DNA of 64,000 nt from Phytophthora quininea (GCA_011947345.1 JAAVTG010000670.1:310001-374000), one strand, 5' to 3'; shown: positions 1 through 10,392, counted from the stretch's first letter. Numbers and translations: made by a program. Notes: generated by a model not told the origin, from the sequence alone.

Positions 1-314
1 GAGACGGCTTCTTCACGCTCAACTTGACTCCGGCAAAAAAGACTGCACGGTTGCAATCTGCGATTGTGTTCGTCAACATGACCATGATACATGTCATGGG
101 CCTTGCGCACTTCCAAGGCGGGGTGGAAGATCACGCCAAGCTACTATATCGCCACGACAAGTTGCCACGCGTCACCACCAAGTTCAACCACGTCACCAGC
201 AATTTGACCAGAAGTGCTGCTCGTTTCGTGGCATCTGATGACAACCTGTCAATTGTCCGACCAGGATTCGCACTTTTGGTTTTGCCGTCATCTTGAGCAA
301 GACGCGCGATTCTG
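1..314. other. Left edge, upstream of first gene
   Basis: No gene is supported here. Open frames on both strands are short and have no recognisable protein features. The stretch presumably holds the 5' region of the bZIP-like gene that starts at 315. I could not identify a clear oomycete Initiator element. Confidence 0.5.
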
Positions 315-1475
315 ATGGTGCACGCAGATGAGCAGGAGACGCGTCGCCTGAAGAACCGCGAGTGCATGCGGAAGATCCGACAACGGCAGCGTCGAGAGCT
401 CCAGGAAATGACAAACACCGCGAGGCGTCTCGAGACGCAGTATCGCGAGCTGTGCCATCGAGCATCATCGGACCAGGCAGCAGGTTCAGGCATCCACAGT
501 CCAAACCGTGACCAGGAGAGGGACTTTGTCGAGGTGGTCGAGCTGTCCAAGCGGCTGGGGGCCGAGAAGCTCTACTTGCAGACGCTGATCAAGCAGAAGA
601 AGGCCTGGCAGCGTCGACTGCAGCGCATCCTGGACTTTGAGGGCAGCAGCAACCCTCCGAGCCAGCAGATGCAAACCGTTGTGCTTGACCAATTGGACGA
701 GGCCCACGCACTAGAGGAGCTCGGATTCCACCCGGTGACCGACTGGGACTTGACGCAGAGTATCATGGACAACAAGCGCAATATGGAGCGCGTCCAGAGC
801 CAGCTACTCACTCCATCGATGCTCGACATGTTGAGCGAAACAAGAACCCACCGTCTGCAGGCGTTCGGTTGGGATGTCGTGCAGCACGTGAACGGCGGTG
901 CCATGGAGTGCGTCCTAACCAAAATGTTCACTGGTCTCGACATCTTCGACCTCATGCAGCGGTCGTTCGTCAGCGGTCTGCAGTTCCATGACTACAGGAG
1001 GTCCAAAGCAGAGACGCGTCGGCTGCAAGTGCTTCAGCAGCTGAATCCGAACGCCTACGTGCTCGTTCGAGATGTCGCGTCCCCGACCGACGTCTCCACG
1101 TTCAGGACAGTGTTCGTGCACTTCTTAATGGAGACGTCCAAAGAGTTCTCTTCGTCCGACGCGAGTCAGGAAACTCTGCTAGGCTCAGGCTACGTGTTGG
1201 GCGGTCAGAGCGTTGCCACAGACCGGTCGTGTCTTGCGCGGGACGACAAAGAGCCAAAGCTGGCGTGGGCAGGCATGTCCGTCTCCATCGAGGCCCTGGA
1301 CATCGTCAACTCCACCACCGGCGAGAGATCTCAGCGGATCCGCTGGACGGCCAGTAACGACTACGGCACCGAGGCCCACGCGCAGCGGAATGCCGCCGAC
1401 ACGTTGCAGGCGGTGCTTCGCTGGGAGATGTTTGGCATCTCGCCCACCGCCCTCGTGTCCGTCTCGCCGCAATGA
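315..1475 (+). CDS. bZIP-like / START-like protein, paralogue 1
   Basis: A 386-residue protein. Residues about 8-45 form a bZIP-type basic region with the N-x7-R spacing (Asn14, Cys17, Arg22), followed by a short amphipathic helix (RRLETQYREL). A second helical stretch (residues 75-110) precedes a roughly 200-residue C-terminal region ending in conserved blocks GSGYVLGGQS, LAWAGMSVSIEAL and AADTLQAVLRWEM. Oomycete genomes hold large families combining a basic/leucine-zipper-like N-terminus with a START/Bet v1-like C-terminus. By family the protein may bind DNA and a small hydrophobic ligand, but neither activity is shown here. It is a tandem paralogue of the next gene (starts about 190 bp downstream) and a further copy is decayed near 47.2-47.7 kb. 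The start is the first ATG of the frame; it lies immediately before the basic region, so an upstream exon is possible. Confidence 0.72.
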   Translation: MVHADEQETRRLKNRECMRKIRQRQRRELQEMTNTARRLETQYRELCHRASSDQAAGSGIHSPNRDQERDFVEVVELSKRLGAEKLYLQTLIKQKKAWQRRLQRILDFEGSSNPPSQQMQTVVLDQLDEAHALEELGFHPVTDWDLTQSIMDNKRNMERVQSQLLTPSMLDMLSETRTHRLQAFGWDVVQHVNGGAMECVLTKMFTGLDIFDLMQRSFVSGLQFHDYRRSKAETRRLQVLQQLNPNAYVLVRDVASPTDVSTFRTVFVHFLMETSKEFSSSDASQETLLGSGYVLGGQSVATDRSCLARDDKEPKLAWAGMSVSIEALDIVNSTTGERSQRIRWTASNDYGTEAHAQRNAADTLQAVLRWEMFGISPTALVSVSPQ

Positions 1476-1661
1476 TAGCTCTTGTAACTTACTCTCAACA
1501 CGAACTGCGCTATCGCCTTCGTCATCAGCATGCATTGACGACCACGTGAATGCACGGTCTCCATTTCCGACAGCATGAGGTTTGGCTTCTCCACGTCATC
1601 ATTGATGTGCATCGGGCCCTATACCGACGACCACAACGCCATTCCGCCAAGTTACTCAGAG

Positions 1662-2845
1662 ATGACACGTGCACGCAACTTGAGTCCGGCCGAGCAGGAG
1701 GCTCGTCGTCTCAAGAACCGCGAGTTCATGCGCAACTCCCGGGGCGCCAGCGACAGAAACTGCAGGACATGAAGGTCACGGTCCAACTGCTCGAGACGCA
1801 GTACGCCGAACTGTGTCGCCGGTCCGAAGAAGCTCGACGCGCATCTCCAGCAGCTCAGCTCCAGGTCATACCCAGCTCGAAACTCGAGCGAGACTACAAC
1901 GAAGCCGTGGCCGTCGCCAAGCGGCTCGGAGCCGAGAAACTTTACCTTCGCAACAGACTGCAGGAGACCACGGCTTGGCAGCGACTCGTGCAGCGAGCCA
2001 TCGACTTTGAAGCGAGCAGTGTAGCGTCCGCGAGACTGTTCCAGACCGCCGCGAGTATTCAGGTGGATATGGTGGACCAAGTGCAAGCGGCCGAGGAGCT
2101 GGGCTTCTACTCGCTGCGAGACTGGGACTTCACGCGCGCCATCCTGGACCACAGACAGCAGATCTACAATGTCGAGACGCGACTGCTTCAGACCAGTGAG
2201 ACCAGCATAATCGGCGGCATTCGCACCAACCGCATGCAGGCTCTGGGCTGGACCATCGTGCAGCGGGTGGAGACGAGCGTGATGGAGTTCGTCTTCTCCA
2301 AGCGGTTCTCCGGGCTCGACGTGCTGGACACCATGAACAAGACCTGGAGCAACGACATTCTGCTCGAACGCTTCCGCACCGTCAAGGCCGAGACCTGTCG
2401 GCTGCAGGTGCTGCAGCAGCTCAACCCCACGGCCTTCGTGTTCGTTCGGGACGTGGCTTCTCCCAGCGCCATCTCCATCTTCAGGTCCGTGTTCGTGCAC
2501 TTCTTGGTCGAGGCCACCAAAGAGTTCTCGGCGGATGGCGAGACGACGCTCACGGGCACGGGATACGTGCTGGGCACGCACAGTGTCCACGACATGTGTC
2601 CTCCGATCGCGACCCACGAGCGCGGCCGCATGGAGTGGGCGGATCTGTGCTTGACGACGGAGATGTACGACGTGGTGGACCCAGACTCGGGCGAGGTCTA
2701 CCAGGAGGTCTTCTGGGCCGGCAGAACCGACTACTGCACACAAGAGGACGCTCTGCGCAACGCCGCCGACAATCTGCAGGGCTTGCTGCGCTGGGAGATG
2801 CACATTGTGGCCCCTGCGCTCACGCTGCCGCTGCTAAAGTGCTGA
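1662..2845 (+). CDS. bZIP-like / START-like protein, paralogue 2 (frame break in basic region)
   Basis: Paralogue of the gene at 315-1475. The order and spacing of C-terminal motifs match (LGWTIVQRVETSVMEFVFSK, GTGYVLGTHSV, MEWADLCLTTEMYDV, AADNLQGLLRWEM). The N-terminus, starting at ATG 1662, carries EQEARRLKNREFMRNSR in one frame. The coiled part (QRQKLQDMKVTVQLLETQYAEL) continues in the next frame from about 1745. The change fits loss of a single base in the G-rich run near 1738-1746, inside the DNA-contacting helix. With one base added the gene would code about 394 residues, close to the 386 of paralogue 1. An upstream in-frame ATG exists at 1575, but 1662 aligns better with paralogue 1. 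Either a sequence error or a real loss of DNA binding; the pattern elsewhere in the window favours error. Confidence 0.68.
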
Positions 2846-3305
2846 CAGCTATGTAACGGCCTGGTAAGCATCATTTCCATCTCCAACAAAGCGTGTCGGT
2901 GGCTCATGTGGCGGCGTATTACGTTGGTCGGATCCCTCGACCGCGTATTCCTCAGGTAGGACCGTCCGGCGTCCGCTGCCGGCGCGAAAGACGCTGAGCA
3001 AGTCCACCGTGGCTATGATGTCATGGCCAAGTCGATCGATTGGCTCTGGGCGCCAAAAGTGCTTCCTGTGCGCGCAAACCTACTGATCGAGATTGCCCGC
3101 ACCTCGTCAGGCATCTCTTCCATCGAGTTCTTCGGCAGCAAGCTCAGCCTCACAAGCCGCAGCTAGTGGCAAAGGATACAAGACAACCCAGAGCTGGACT
3201 GAAAGAGACTTCCTTAATCATGTGGTTGGTCGGTTATCCATACTAGTACACGAGCACTTCGAAGTGCCATCTTATCTGAACTTCTTTTGCTGGAGGAATC
3301 TGCGT
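2846..3305. other. Intergenic region between convergent genes
   Basis: About 460 bp separating the 3' ends of the bZIP-like paralogue 2 and the START-domain gene. Open frames here are short and unconvincing; I see no RNA gene or repeat. Confidence 0.5.
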
Positions 3306-4064
3306 CTATGCCTGGGCCAGCGTGACCTCGTGGATCTTCTCCACGAGCTTGATGGGGGCCGAGAGTCCCAGGTAGCGCACCACCATGGCCGGCAGGTTGC
3401 CGCCGAGGTCCATGTGGGCGATCACGCTCATCTCGCACATGTCCGGGTTGGTCGGGTGGGGCACCACCACGTAGCCGCTGATGAGGATCGTGGCGCGCAC
3501 GAAGCCCTTGCGCTCGGGCACGAACTCGACCGAGCGCGTGGCGATGAGCTTGCGGCCGTCGGGCAGCTCGCGGTACGTCGAGACGATCGAGAAGTCTCTG
3601 GCGGTGGTGAACATGACGGGCTTGGCGCTGACCTGGCGCACCTCGGAGAATGCGCTGAGCTTCTCCAGGGGCTTGACCTCGCGCGTCATGTCATCGAACT
3701 TGGGCACCATGTTGCAGTCCATGAGGACGCGCGCGGCCTTGTCGGCGCTCACGTGCAGCGTGCCCGTGGTCTTCATGGTGTACCACTCGGAGCCCTGCAC
3801 CTCGCCGTAGACGACCTGGATGCCCTTGTTGCACGGGCCCTCGCGCCAGCCGTTGGGCAGCACGTCCAGCCCGTCGAAGCGCGTCAGCAGCTTGTGCATC
3901 GAGTCGTCCTCGAACTCGTGCAGGTGGCTGCGCACGGCCGCGATGGGCGCCGGGATGGAGAAGCTCATGGCCTCGGACACGGGCGTCTCGGCGGCGTCGG
4001 GCGCGCTGTGCTTGGTCTGGGCGGCGACGCCGCGAGTGAGTTCCACGCTGCTTTCGAACACCAT
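3306..4064 (-). CDS. START-domain lipid-binding protein
   Basis: A 252-residue protein from ATG 4064. An upstream in-frame ATG (4160) would add 32 proline-rich residues, but it lies upstream of the likely transcription start near 4125, so 4064 is preferred. Residues about 50-245 read as a START (StAR-related lipid transfer) domain: GWREGPCNKGIQVVYGEVQGSEWYTM-type opening, central SADKAARVLMDCNMVPKFD, then VMFTTARDFSIVSTYRELPDG, and a C-terminal helix (LVEKIHEVTLAQA). START domains bind a lipid or sterol in a helix-grip pocket. No signal peptide or membrane span is visible, so a cytosolic lipid carrier or sensor is likely. The frame is unbroken. It is convergent with the gene to its left. Confidence 0.8.
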   Translation of the reverse strand: MVFESSVELTRGVAAQTKHSAPDAAETPVSEAMSFSIPAPIAAVRSHLHEFEDDSMHKLLTRFDGLDVLPNGWREGPCNKGIQVVYGEVQGSEWYTMKTTGTLHVSADKAARVLMDCNMVPKFDDMTREVKPLEKLSAFSEVRQVSAKPVMFTTARDFSIVSTYRELPDGRKLIATRSVEFVPERKGFVRATILISGYVVVPHPTNPDMCEMSVIAHMDLGGNLPAMVVRYLGLSAPIKLVEKIHEVTLAQA

Positions 4065-4110
4065 GGTGTGTGGCGGTGGTGGTGGCGGTGGTGACGGATG
4101 TGTCGGAGAG

Positions 4111-4130
4111 GAGGCAAGTCGGAGAATGAA
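4111..4130 (-). promoter_or_regulatory. Oomycete Initiator/FPR-like core promoter of START gene
   Basis: On the minus strand the sequence TTCATTCTCCGACTTGCC lies 59-66 bases upstream of the ATG at 4064. TCATTCT matches the oomycete Initiator (YCAYTYY), and CGACTTGCC sits where the flanking promoter region is expected. This supports the downstream start codon for the START gene. Confidence 0.5.
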
Positions 4131-4699
4131 GGAGCGAGACCCGCTGGCGGCCTGGGCCATCGGGCCGTTCTATATCGGGACTGCGCTGCGATACGGCGCC
4201 AAGGGACGTAATATTGCGATGCGAATCTGGGCGAGCCGGAACTGCGACGGCGAGCGGTGGCGTTCATGCGAGCGCAGTGGGTGGACGGCGGTGCTGAAGC
4301 GGTGCCGAGCACTGCTGTCATGGCAAGTATCAAGGGCGCGAGGCTGGCTAACAGCGTGTGGCAAGACTTGCTTGTTTTTAATAGAAAAACGTGGCAACTG
4401 GTTTAACGAAAAAGAGGTGCAGTGCAGACATTCGACATGTTCTCGCTCGCGGGGATGAAAGGCATGCGGAGCATTTTGCCAGACAACTGGCGCGCATGAG
4501 CCCGGCAAGGAGCTTCGTGCCCGGTGCCCTCTTTATCGTGCCACAGATGTATTTTTATCCCAGTCGTGTTGTATGATGGATGGCCTGTGCAGATTACGTC
4601 GCATTCACCCTCCAAATGCATCACGCCAGAAATAAAGTATTGCGATGGCTGGGTATGCATTCGAGGAGAGGTGATGCCCGTCGGATTATGCAGCGACCT

Positions 4700-4719
4700 T
4701 TTAACCTAGGAATTAGCGC
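4700..4719. repeat. Direct repeat copy 1
   Basis: The 20-mer TTTAACCTAGGAATTAGCGC occurs here and again at 5091-5110, 391 bp apart. Flanking bases on the left are also partly alike (gcgacc versus gcaacc). Confidence 0.7.
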
Positions 4720-5090
4720 TTGATAATTATCGGCCGATCAATCGCTTGCGGCCCAGTCCACCTCGCATGCCTGCTGTTTGGCGTTTGGACAGTCGTTGCG
4801 TGTCGCGCTGGGCCTCTACCCTACCCGGCTCCGTCGTTACCGCGACTGGGCCGCAGACATGGTGTGCAACCGCTTCTGTCAGTCGCCCAAGGGGAGGTGC
4901 GAGCAAAAGCCGACAAGAGAATGAAAAATAGGGCGGCTGCTATTAATAAATACGGTTGGGCCCCTGGACCGATTTGTAGTTTGAAGAACATCGCCTACGA
5001 CAGCAGGACGAAGCATCCGATCCGAGCAGGACAGCCCTGGCAAACAGCAACACGCGATGATGGCCACGAGCTTTTCCGGCGGCAACCTTC

Positions 5091-5110
5091 TTTAACCTAG
5101 GAATTAGCGC
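5091..5110. repeat. Direct repeat copy 2
   Basis: Exact second copy of the 20-mer at 4700-4719, same orientation. Confidence 0.7.
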
Positions 5111-5522
5111 GCGCGACCTACACTCTTTGTGGTGATGGCGCGAGCAGACGTTACCTAGCACAATGATTGTGCGCTCAAGATAGCCTGCTTCAACGTCAGT
5201 AGCAAGTCCGCGCGCGCACCATGATGTGAATTTGCAAGAAGACTGCTGCTAACAGACATCTCCACGACGGTCCTGCCGTTCTTACGGGGCCACTGCGAGC
5301 GCGACGAAGAGCACGACGCTTTCTATCGCCACGTCAGCACCGTGTCACGAGCAAAGGTCGCCGATCGGTGGCTGGGAAAGCACTCGCCTTGTCAGCAGCA
5401 ACGTCGAGCACTGCTCCGTGGATTTAGTACAAACAGCGAGTGTGTGAGGAGATACATGTAGGAATGCCTTCTTGTTGCCAACACCGACACACGTTCACTA
5501 CTCGTACCTACTCAAAATGTCT

Positions 5523-6179
5523 TCACTCTGCCTTCTCCACGGCCTGCACCCAGCGCCAGACCAAACTGTTCACGCGCAGCTTGGCCGTCATGACCAACTG
5601 CTCGTCGAGGTCGCTGTCCTTGAGGCTGCTCATGGCTACCGCTGTGGCCTGCACCGCCGTCGACAGCTGCACCACCTCCTCCAGCCGCTGCCCCCGGGTG
5701 CGGTCCGCCAGCTCCCCGTCGCGTCTCGTTAGCAGCTCCGAGTGCTCTGCCGGCTCCTCCTCCAGGGACTGGCTCACCCGCTTTGTTGGCGGCAGACGAT
5801 GCCGCTTGGAGCCCGCAGCTATTGACTGCGATGGTTGCTCGTGGCCTTCACGATTACTGCGCTTCACTGCCGCGAGGTGAGGCCGTTGCCGTTTGCTCGT
5901 CGGTTGTTCTTCCTCCTCTTCTTGTCTCGGTGGGGTGGCCGCTCCAGCCTCTCTGGGTGTTGCTGGCATCTCGTGTTGGGCCTGGTAGTAGCCGTAGAGG
6001 AGGTCGATGAAGCCCTGTTTGTGGTTCTTCGTCGAGCGGCGGCCCTGCGCCCCGAGCTGCAGCCTCCCGCAGGCGGTACGCAGCTCCTTGGCGCGGTGTT
6101 ACTCCAGCAGAGTGCGAACCGCGTCCTCAGTTGTGTCGTCCGGCAGGCTGTCGACGAGCGCCACGATCGGGTCTGCCAT
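5523..6179 (-). CDS. Hypothetical charged protein with one in-frame stop
   Basis: From ATG 6179 the frame reads MADPIVALVDSLPDDTTEDA, then meets TAA at 6101-6099 (codon 27). It stays open in the same frame through HRAKELRTACGRLQ and STKNHKQGFIDLLYGYYQ to the stop at 5523. In total 219 codons including the stop are open apart from the single TAA. The C-terminal half is rich in Arg, Glu and Gln, with a possible nuclear localisation patch (SKRQRPHLAAVKRS) and a helical end. If the TAA is real, translation could restart at ATG 5969 (148 residues). A 39-nt intron would preserve frame but is too short for this genome and would remove coding-looking sequence. CAA to TAA by one transition is the simplest explanation. 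I do not recognise the family. Confidence 0.55.
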
Positions 6180-6287
6180 GGTCGAAAGCTTCTTTTCGAG
6201 TTGTGATGACCAAGTGCAACTTTGTTTATTATCTTATTCATAGGATCTTATGAAGATCAAAAGCGATGCCATGGCACTTTGTCGACT

Positions 6288-7515
6288 CTACTGGACGAAG
6301 GAGAAGGCGCTGATGCGCCCGCTGTCCAGCCTCGAGGAACGAGACTCCCCGCTGACCGTGATGGCAGATTGGTTGGCAGTGGTCTGCACTGAACTGCCAT
6401 AGATCCACGAGTTCCGGACGTTCTGCGGTCCTGGAGAAGCCTGCAGCTTCTGGAACGGCATGAGGTTGTCGTCGTCTTGCTCGGACTTTTGGGTGCTGTT
6501 GCGACGTCTCCACGAGGCTTGCACTGCCTGGGAGACCTTCGGACTCATCACCAACGACGGTCGCGGGTGCTGGACGACAAGCGACGTGCTCTTGGACATG
6601 AGGAAGGCCGGCTTGAAGACCTTGTCCATCGCCGAGTCTGGTTTGTCGACCGGTGTTTGCACGACTAGGGTCGACTTCGTCACTGTCTTCTTCTGCTTCA
6701 GCTGCACATGGCGGACGTGGGGCTTTGCAGAGTTTCCCTTCGGGATGAGGACTGGGTTGGTGCCGTTCGACCGGATGAGCGACAGCAACTTGCGAGCACC
6801 CTCGCGGATCACGTGCTTGTGGATGCCTGTGCGAAGAGCGTCGATCTGCTGCAGCAACGTTAAGTTGGCCTGGAAGGCCGGCAGATAGCACGGGGCGAAC
6901 GGCTTGATCTCCACCAACATCTGCATCAGCACCAGAGCTTTGGCTTGCATCTGCCAGTTCTTCTGTGCAACGCCGTCTTGAAGACGCGCAGAGAAAGCTT
7001 CCGCCACTTTGGTAGCGTCTAGACGCGGGATTTGAGTAAGAAGTCGCTGCACGCTGTTGGAGTCTGGGATGCCCTGAATGCCACCAGGAGGCGTGCACAC
7101 CGCCACGAGCTTGGCCTCGTAGCCGCTGGATTTGTCAGCGACGTTGGCAAGGTCATAACTATCAGAAGAGCAGCAAAGTGTTAGTTGATGCGGAGGATAT
7201 CGGTGATCAAATCTTGAACTCACTTGTCAAGCTCGGCGTCGGGGGTGAGACCCACCCACGACATGCGCACCGCTCTCGTCGGCTTGCTGTCCACGACCGG
7301 AGCGTCGCTCTCGTTCACTTCCTCTTCGTTCTCCAGCAACGCGCACCGCTTATCCGGCTCAAAGTCCTGGTAGTCCCAGTCCTCACTGCAACAGAAGATG
7401 TTGTCAGTTCTTTCACAATTGCACCGGAATCGTGCAGCTCAACTTACATTGCCTGCTCGACCTGGTGCAGGTACTTGTCCTTAAGTCCGTCCAAGAAGTG
7501 CATGGCCTCTTCCAT
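6288..7515 (-). CDS. Three-exon helical-domain protein (ENTH/VHS-like guess)
   Basis: Exons 7515-7448, 7385-7224 and 7158-6288 join in frame to 366 residues. Introns are 62 nt (GTAAGT...TGCAG) and 65 nt (GTGAGT...GATAG). The N-terminus MEEAMHFLDGLKDKYLHQVE is followed by an acidic stretch. Residues about 100-195 form amphipathic helices (VAEAFSARLQDGVAQKNWQM, KALVLMQMLVEIKPFA, VIREGARKLLSLIRS). These resemble the ENTH/VHS or ARM-type superhelix used in membrane trafficking, but I cannot assign the domain firmly. The C-terminal 150 residues are Ser/Lys/Gln-rich and probably disordered, ending in RISAFSFVQ. The gene is transcribed away from eIF3i's 3' end. Confidence 0.7.
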
Positions 7516-7956
7516 TGTCGTTGGTTGGTGGGTTTGAGTTGAGTTGCTAGTGGAGCTGTGCGAATTCGAAATGCCTTGATCTACCGGCGCCATTTTCCTT
7601 CTCGACGTCCTCACATCCAGCCTCAGAACCGCAGAACCGCTTTGAATAAGGCTCAGGCTCCTTCCGACACTTGTCTGGGTAAGTTGTTAGCGATAATTTT
7701 GGCTCTCCTGTTCAAATCGATGGACAACTTCAACACTGCAGCAAAAACGGAAAGAGATGGCTGCATTAACTACCTACGGCAGCAACATGCACGACGTGAG
7801 GAGCGTCTATCCTGGCGACAAGTGCGGAGGTGCCAGCCTGTTAACGCCTTGCACAATAAACTTCCACTCGTTCGCATCTATCTGCGTGCTGTCCGTCGCC
7901 AAAGGGCACAAAACGCCTCTCCTCCTGCCTGCTGCTGCCTGTTTATCGTCGCTAGC
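7516..7956. other. Intergenic region
   Basis: About 440 bp between the 5' end of the helical-domain gene and the 3' end of eIF3i, both on the minus strand. It should hold the promoter of the former. No Initiator match, RNA gene or repeat was seen. Confidence 0.45.
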
Positions 7957-8935
7957 TTACTTGACATCGAGCTTCAGGTAGTCGTTGTCGAAGTGGTGCA
8001 GTCGCACGTAGCCGTCCTCCGCTCCAGAGGCGTAGCTCTTGCCGTTCGGGTGGAAGGCGATGGTGTTGATGGGGCCGAAGTGGCCCTTGACACGACCGAA
8101 CTCCTCCTGGAAGACCATGTGGAAGAACCGAGCTTCGAACTTACCCACGCGGCCAGAGGTGGTGGTGACACTCATGGCCTCCTGACCACCGCCCAGCACC
8201 ACGTGCTCCTTGATGGGGAGATGGCCGCCGAGTTGACCGGACGGTCCGTCTCGTAGACCTTGAGCACCTTGAGCGTCTCAACGTCCAGCAGTTTGGCCGT
8301 GTTGTCCTTAGAGCTCGTGATCATGAGCGTCTTGCTCTTGTTGAAGGCCACGTTGGTGATCTCGCCCGTGTGGACGTCGTGGCTCTCCAGGAATTCGCCC
8401 GTCTTGGGGTCGAACAGTTTGATGGTTCCATCCCCGCCCGTCGTCATGATGGCTCGGTTGAGCGGCATCCAGTAGGCGCCAGTGATGCGGCCGTCGTGGC
8501 CGTGGTTGGTGATGGTCAGCACCGGCTCGGCCGTCTGCTGCGCCGGGTCGGCCGCCAGCTCGTACACGAAGACGGCGGCCGGACGGTCCGAGAACTTGTC
8601 GGCCACCGACACAAAGTGCTTGTCGCCCGTGCTGAAGTTGACGCAGCGCGCCGGCCCCGTGTGCGGGAAGCTGAAGAGCTCCTCGCCCGTTTGCACGTCC
8701 CAGAGCTTCACGGTGGCGTCGGCGGCGGCCGTCAGCAGACGCTCGCTGTGGTAGCTGACGTCGCAGGCCCAGACGGCACCCGAGTGGCCACGTACGTGCC
8801 GAGGCGCTCGCCCGAGTCGCTGAACCAGACGTTGGGCGTGTGGTCCTTGGCGCACGAGAACAGCAAGTCACCCTCACGGTTGTACTTGACCATGGTGAGC
8901 GAGCGCGAGTGGCCCTTGAGCAGGATCGGACGCAT
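7957..8935 (-). CDS. EIF3I: Translation initiation factor eIF3 subunit i (two frame breaks)
   Basis: WD40 propeller protein, a core component of eIF3 that helps recruit mRNA to the 40S ribosome. From ATG 8935 the frame reads [20 protein letters not shown]; repeats follow ([70 protein letters not shown]). The end is [20 protein letters not shown]...[10 protein letters not shown], the standard eIF3i finish. The frame changes at about 8788-8791 (GT-G before GHSGAV) and at about 8214-8218 (a run of four C before [10 protein letters not shown]). Each change fits one lost base. Restoring two bases gives 326 residues; the human protein has 325. An essential gene is unlikely to be dead, so these look like sequence errors. 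Confidence 0.93.
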
Positions 8936-9080
8936 GGCGGACGGAAGGGGAGGACGAAGAGCAGGACGACCCAAGCAACAATGACGAGCGACTGGCCACC
9001 AATCTTGTAGTACATATAGTGAATCATAGATAAATGACATGGAAAGATAGAGGCATTTGACCTGCGGGGCAGTTGTCAAC
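8936..9080. promoter_or_regulatory. Divergent promoter between eIF3i and FAM185A-like gene
   Basis: 145 bp separate two divergently transcribed start codons, so both promoters must sit here or overlap the coding ends. On the minus strand TCATTTATC (near 9034) and TCATTGTTGCTT (near 8983) resemble oomycete Initiator elements for eIF3i. These are weak matches. Confidence 0.35.
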
Positions 9081-10309
9081 ATGCTTCGTCGGAACTGCTT
9101 GTTGAGCGTCCACCGCGCGTTCTCGTCGTCCTCCGCCGTCTCTCTGTCGCGGTTGAGCGCCCAGTGCCGCGTGCGTTTCCAGGTGAGCGACGCCGCCGCC
9201 TCCCACGTGCAGATCGTGCCCGTGCTAAGCCCCGACGAGTTCCAGCTGCGGGTCTCGTCGGCTACAGCGCCGGACCTCGACGCCCGACAAGTGTTTTCCA
9301 TCGAGGAGGACTCTGCAGTCAACTGAAGACTCTGACAACGTCAAGGCCCTGTTAATCAGTAAAAATCAAGCGTTTAAAGCGCTGGACACGACCGTCCAGT
9401 TGCTGCTACCCCACACCGTGGATCTGAACGTTGCAGTGGCCAACGGCAGCGTCCAGCTGCAGAGCAAAGTCGAAGGAGACGTGAAAGTGGTGGTCGGTCG
9501 CGGAGACATCCACGTGGACAAGGTGCGGGGCCAGGAGGTGACGTTGAAGACCAATGGCGGCACCATCAAGGTGGACTCCCTTGTAGAGGGCGAGACCGTC
9601 AGACTCGAGGCTGCAGACGCCATCCATTGCAAGAAACTGATGGCTGGCAAGGCCGAGATCAAACTGGGCAAGAAGAACCCGACGGCCGAGTCGGAGTTCG
9701 GCGCCATCTACGCGGCCACGACCAGCATCGCATCGACGGTGCAGAGCGGGCAATCCAAACTCCGGGTGGGCAATGTTCATGGGTATCTGAGAGTGGCCAG
9801 TCAAGGGCTCGAGAGTGTTCAGGTGGACAGTGTGACGGGCTCACTAGATCTAGAAGACACTGGGGACAAGTGCAATGTAGTAGCGCACTTTGACTCGTGG
9901 ACGGAGGACGCAGCCAGCAGTATCCTGGTGGGAGGCAACGTCCACGTCTCGCTTCAGCCGGCGGCGTCGATCGACGTAGAACTGCATGGCACTAAAGTGA
10001 CGGTGGGGGAAGGCTGTCAGTTTGATAACAGCGAGATGGATCAGCTGGATGAAGACTACGCAGTGTTCACGGGCGAACTACGAGCTCAAAAGGACACAAT
10101 GGCGTCGTCGGGATCGTCGGGGAAGATCAATCTGGACCACGCCAAAGACGACGCCATGCGGACGTCGTTCTTCATGCGTGAGGATGGCGACAAGGACAGC
10201 TCCCAAGAGAGTCGATCGCCCCGACTGTTTGTCCACGCGCTGAGTGGGGGTCTCGTTGGACCAACTGGACTGGATGGCCAACATCAAACGCAAGCACCTC
10301 AAGCAATAG
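9081..10309 (+). CDS. FAM185A-like beta-helical protein, probably mitochondrial
   Basis: ATG 9081 opens with [20 protein letters not shown], an Arg/Ser-rich, acid-free leader typical of mitochondrial targeting. From about 9310 the protein continues in the next frame with repeated beta-strand units ([57 protein letters not shown]). This is the DUF4097/FAM185A adhesin-like fold; function unknown. The frame change near 9300-9330 could be a one-base insertion or a 67-nt intron with a weak donor (GTCTCG...CTGCAG). A second change in the five-G run near 10245 would give the natural-looking end [13 protein letters not shown] at 10309. Without it the frame runs to 10389, only 3 bases before the next ATG, which is implausible. 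Confidence 0.68.
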
Positions 10310-10392
10310 ACCAATACAAAACAGCGAGAGAAACAATCGGCTGGCGCAGCAATGGCAATCTTTTTCGTTTAGTACGTCTGTCGGCTTGAACG

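Larger units (their letters stand above)
4131..5522. other. Gene-free stretch with a 20-bp direct repeat
   Basis: About 1.4 kb without a convincing gene. It contains the direct repeats at 4700-4719 and 5091-5110. An open frame with no start codon runs from about 5254 to the TAG at 5458-5460 (reads ...LPFLRGHCERDEEHDAF..., about 68 codons) and could be a decayed exon; I do not recognise it. The left end presumably holds the START gene promoter. Confidence 0.4.

Noticed and set aside
1652..2803. Long minus-strand open frame of about 383 codons
   Set aside because: It lies exactly opposite bZIP-like paralogue 2 and has no domain character; GC-rich coding sequence creates such antisense frames. 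The same applies to 17660-18781, 6238-7098 and 45909-46670.
6062..6102. 39-nt intron removing the in-frame TAA
   Set aside because: GT...AG borders exist and frame would be kept, but it is shorter than every supported intron here, lacks a branch site and pyrimidine tract, and would delete coding-looking sequence.
7957..8935. eIF3i as a pseudogene
   Set aside because: Only two one-base losses in short runs; corrected length equals the family length and all repeats are conserved. Sequence error is more likely for an essential single-copy gene.
10310..10392. Two-gene operon between the FAM185A-like and EF-hand-like loci (3-bp gap)
   Set aside because: The apparent 3-bp gap disappears if the five-G run near 10245 is miscounted, giving a natural stop at 10309; oomycetes do not use operons.
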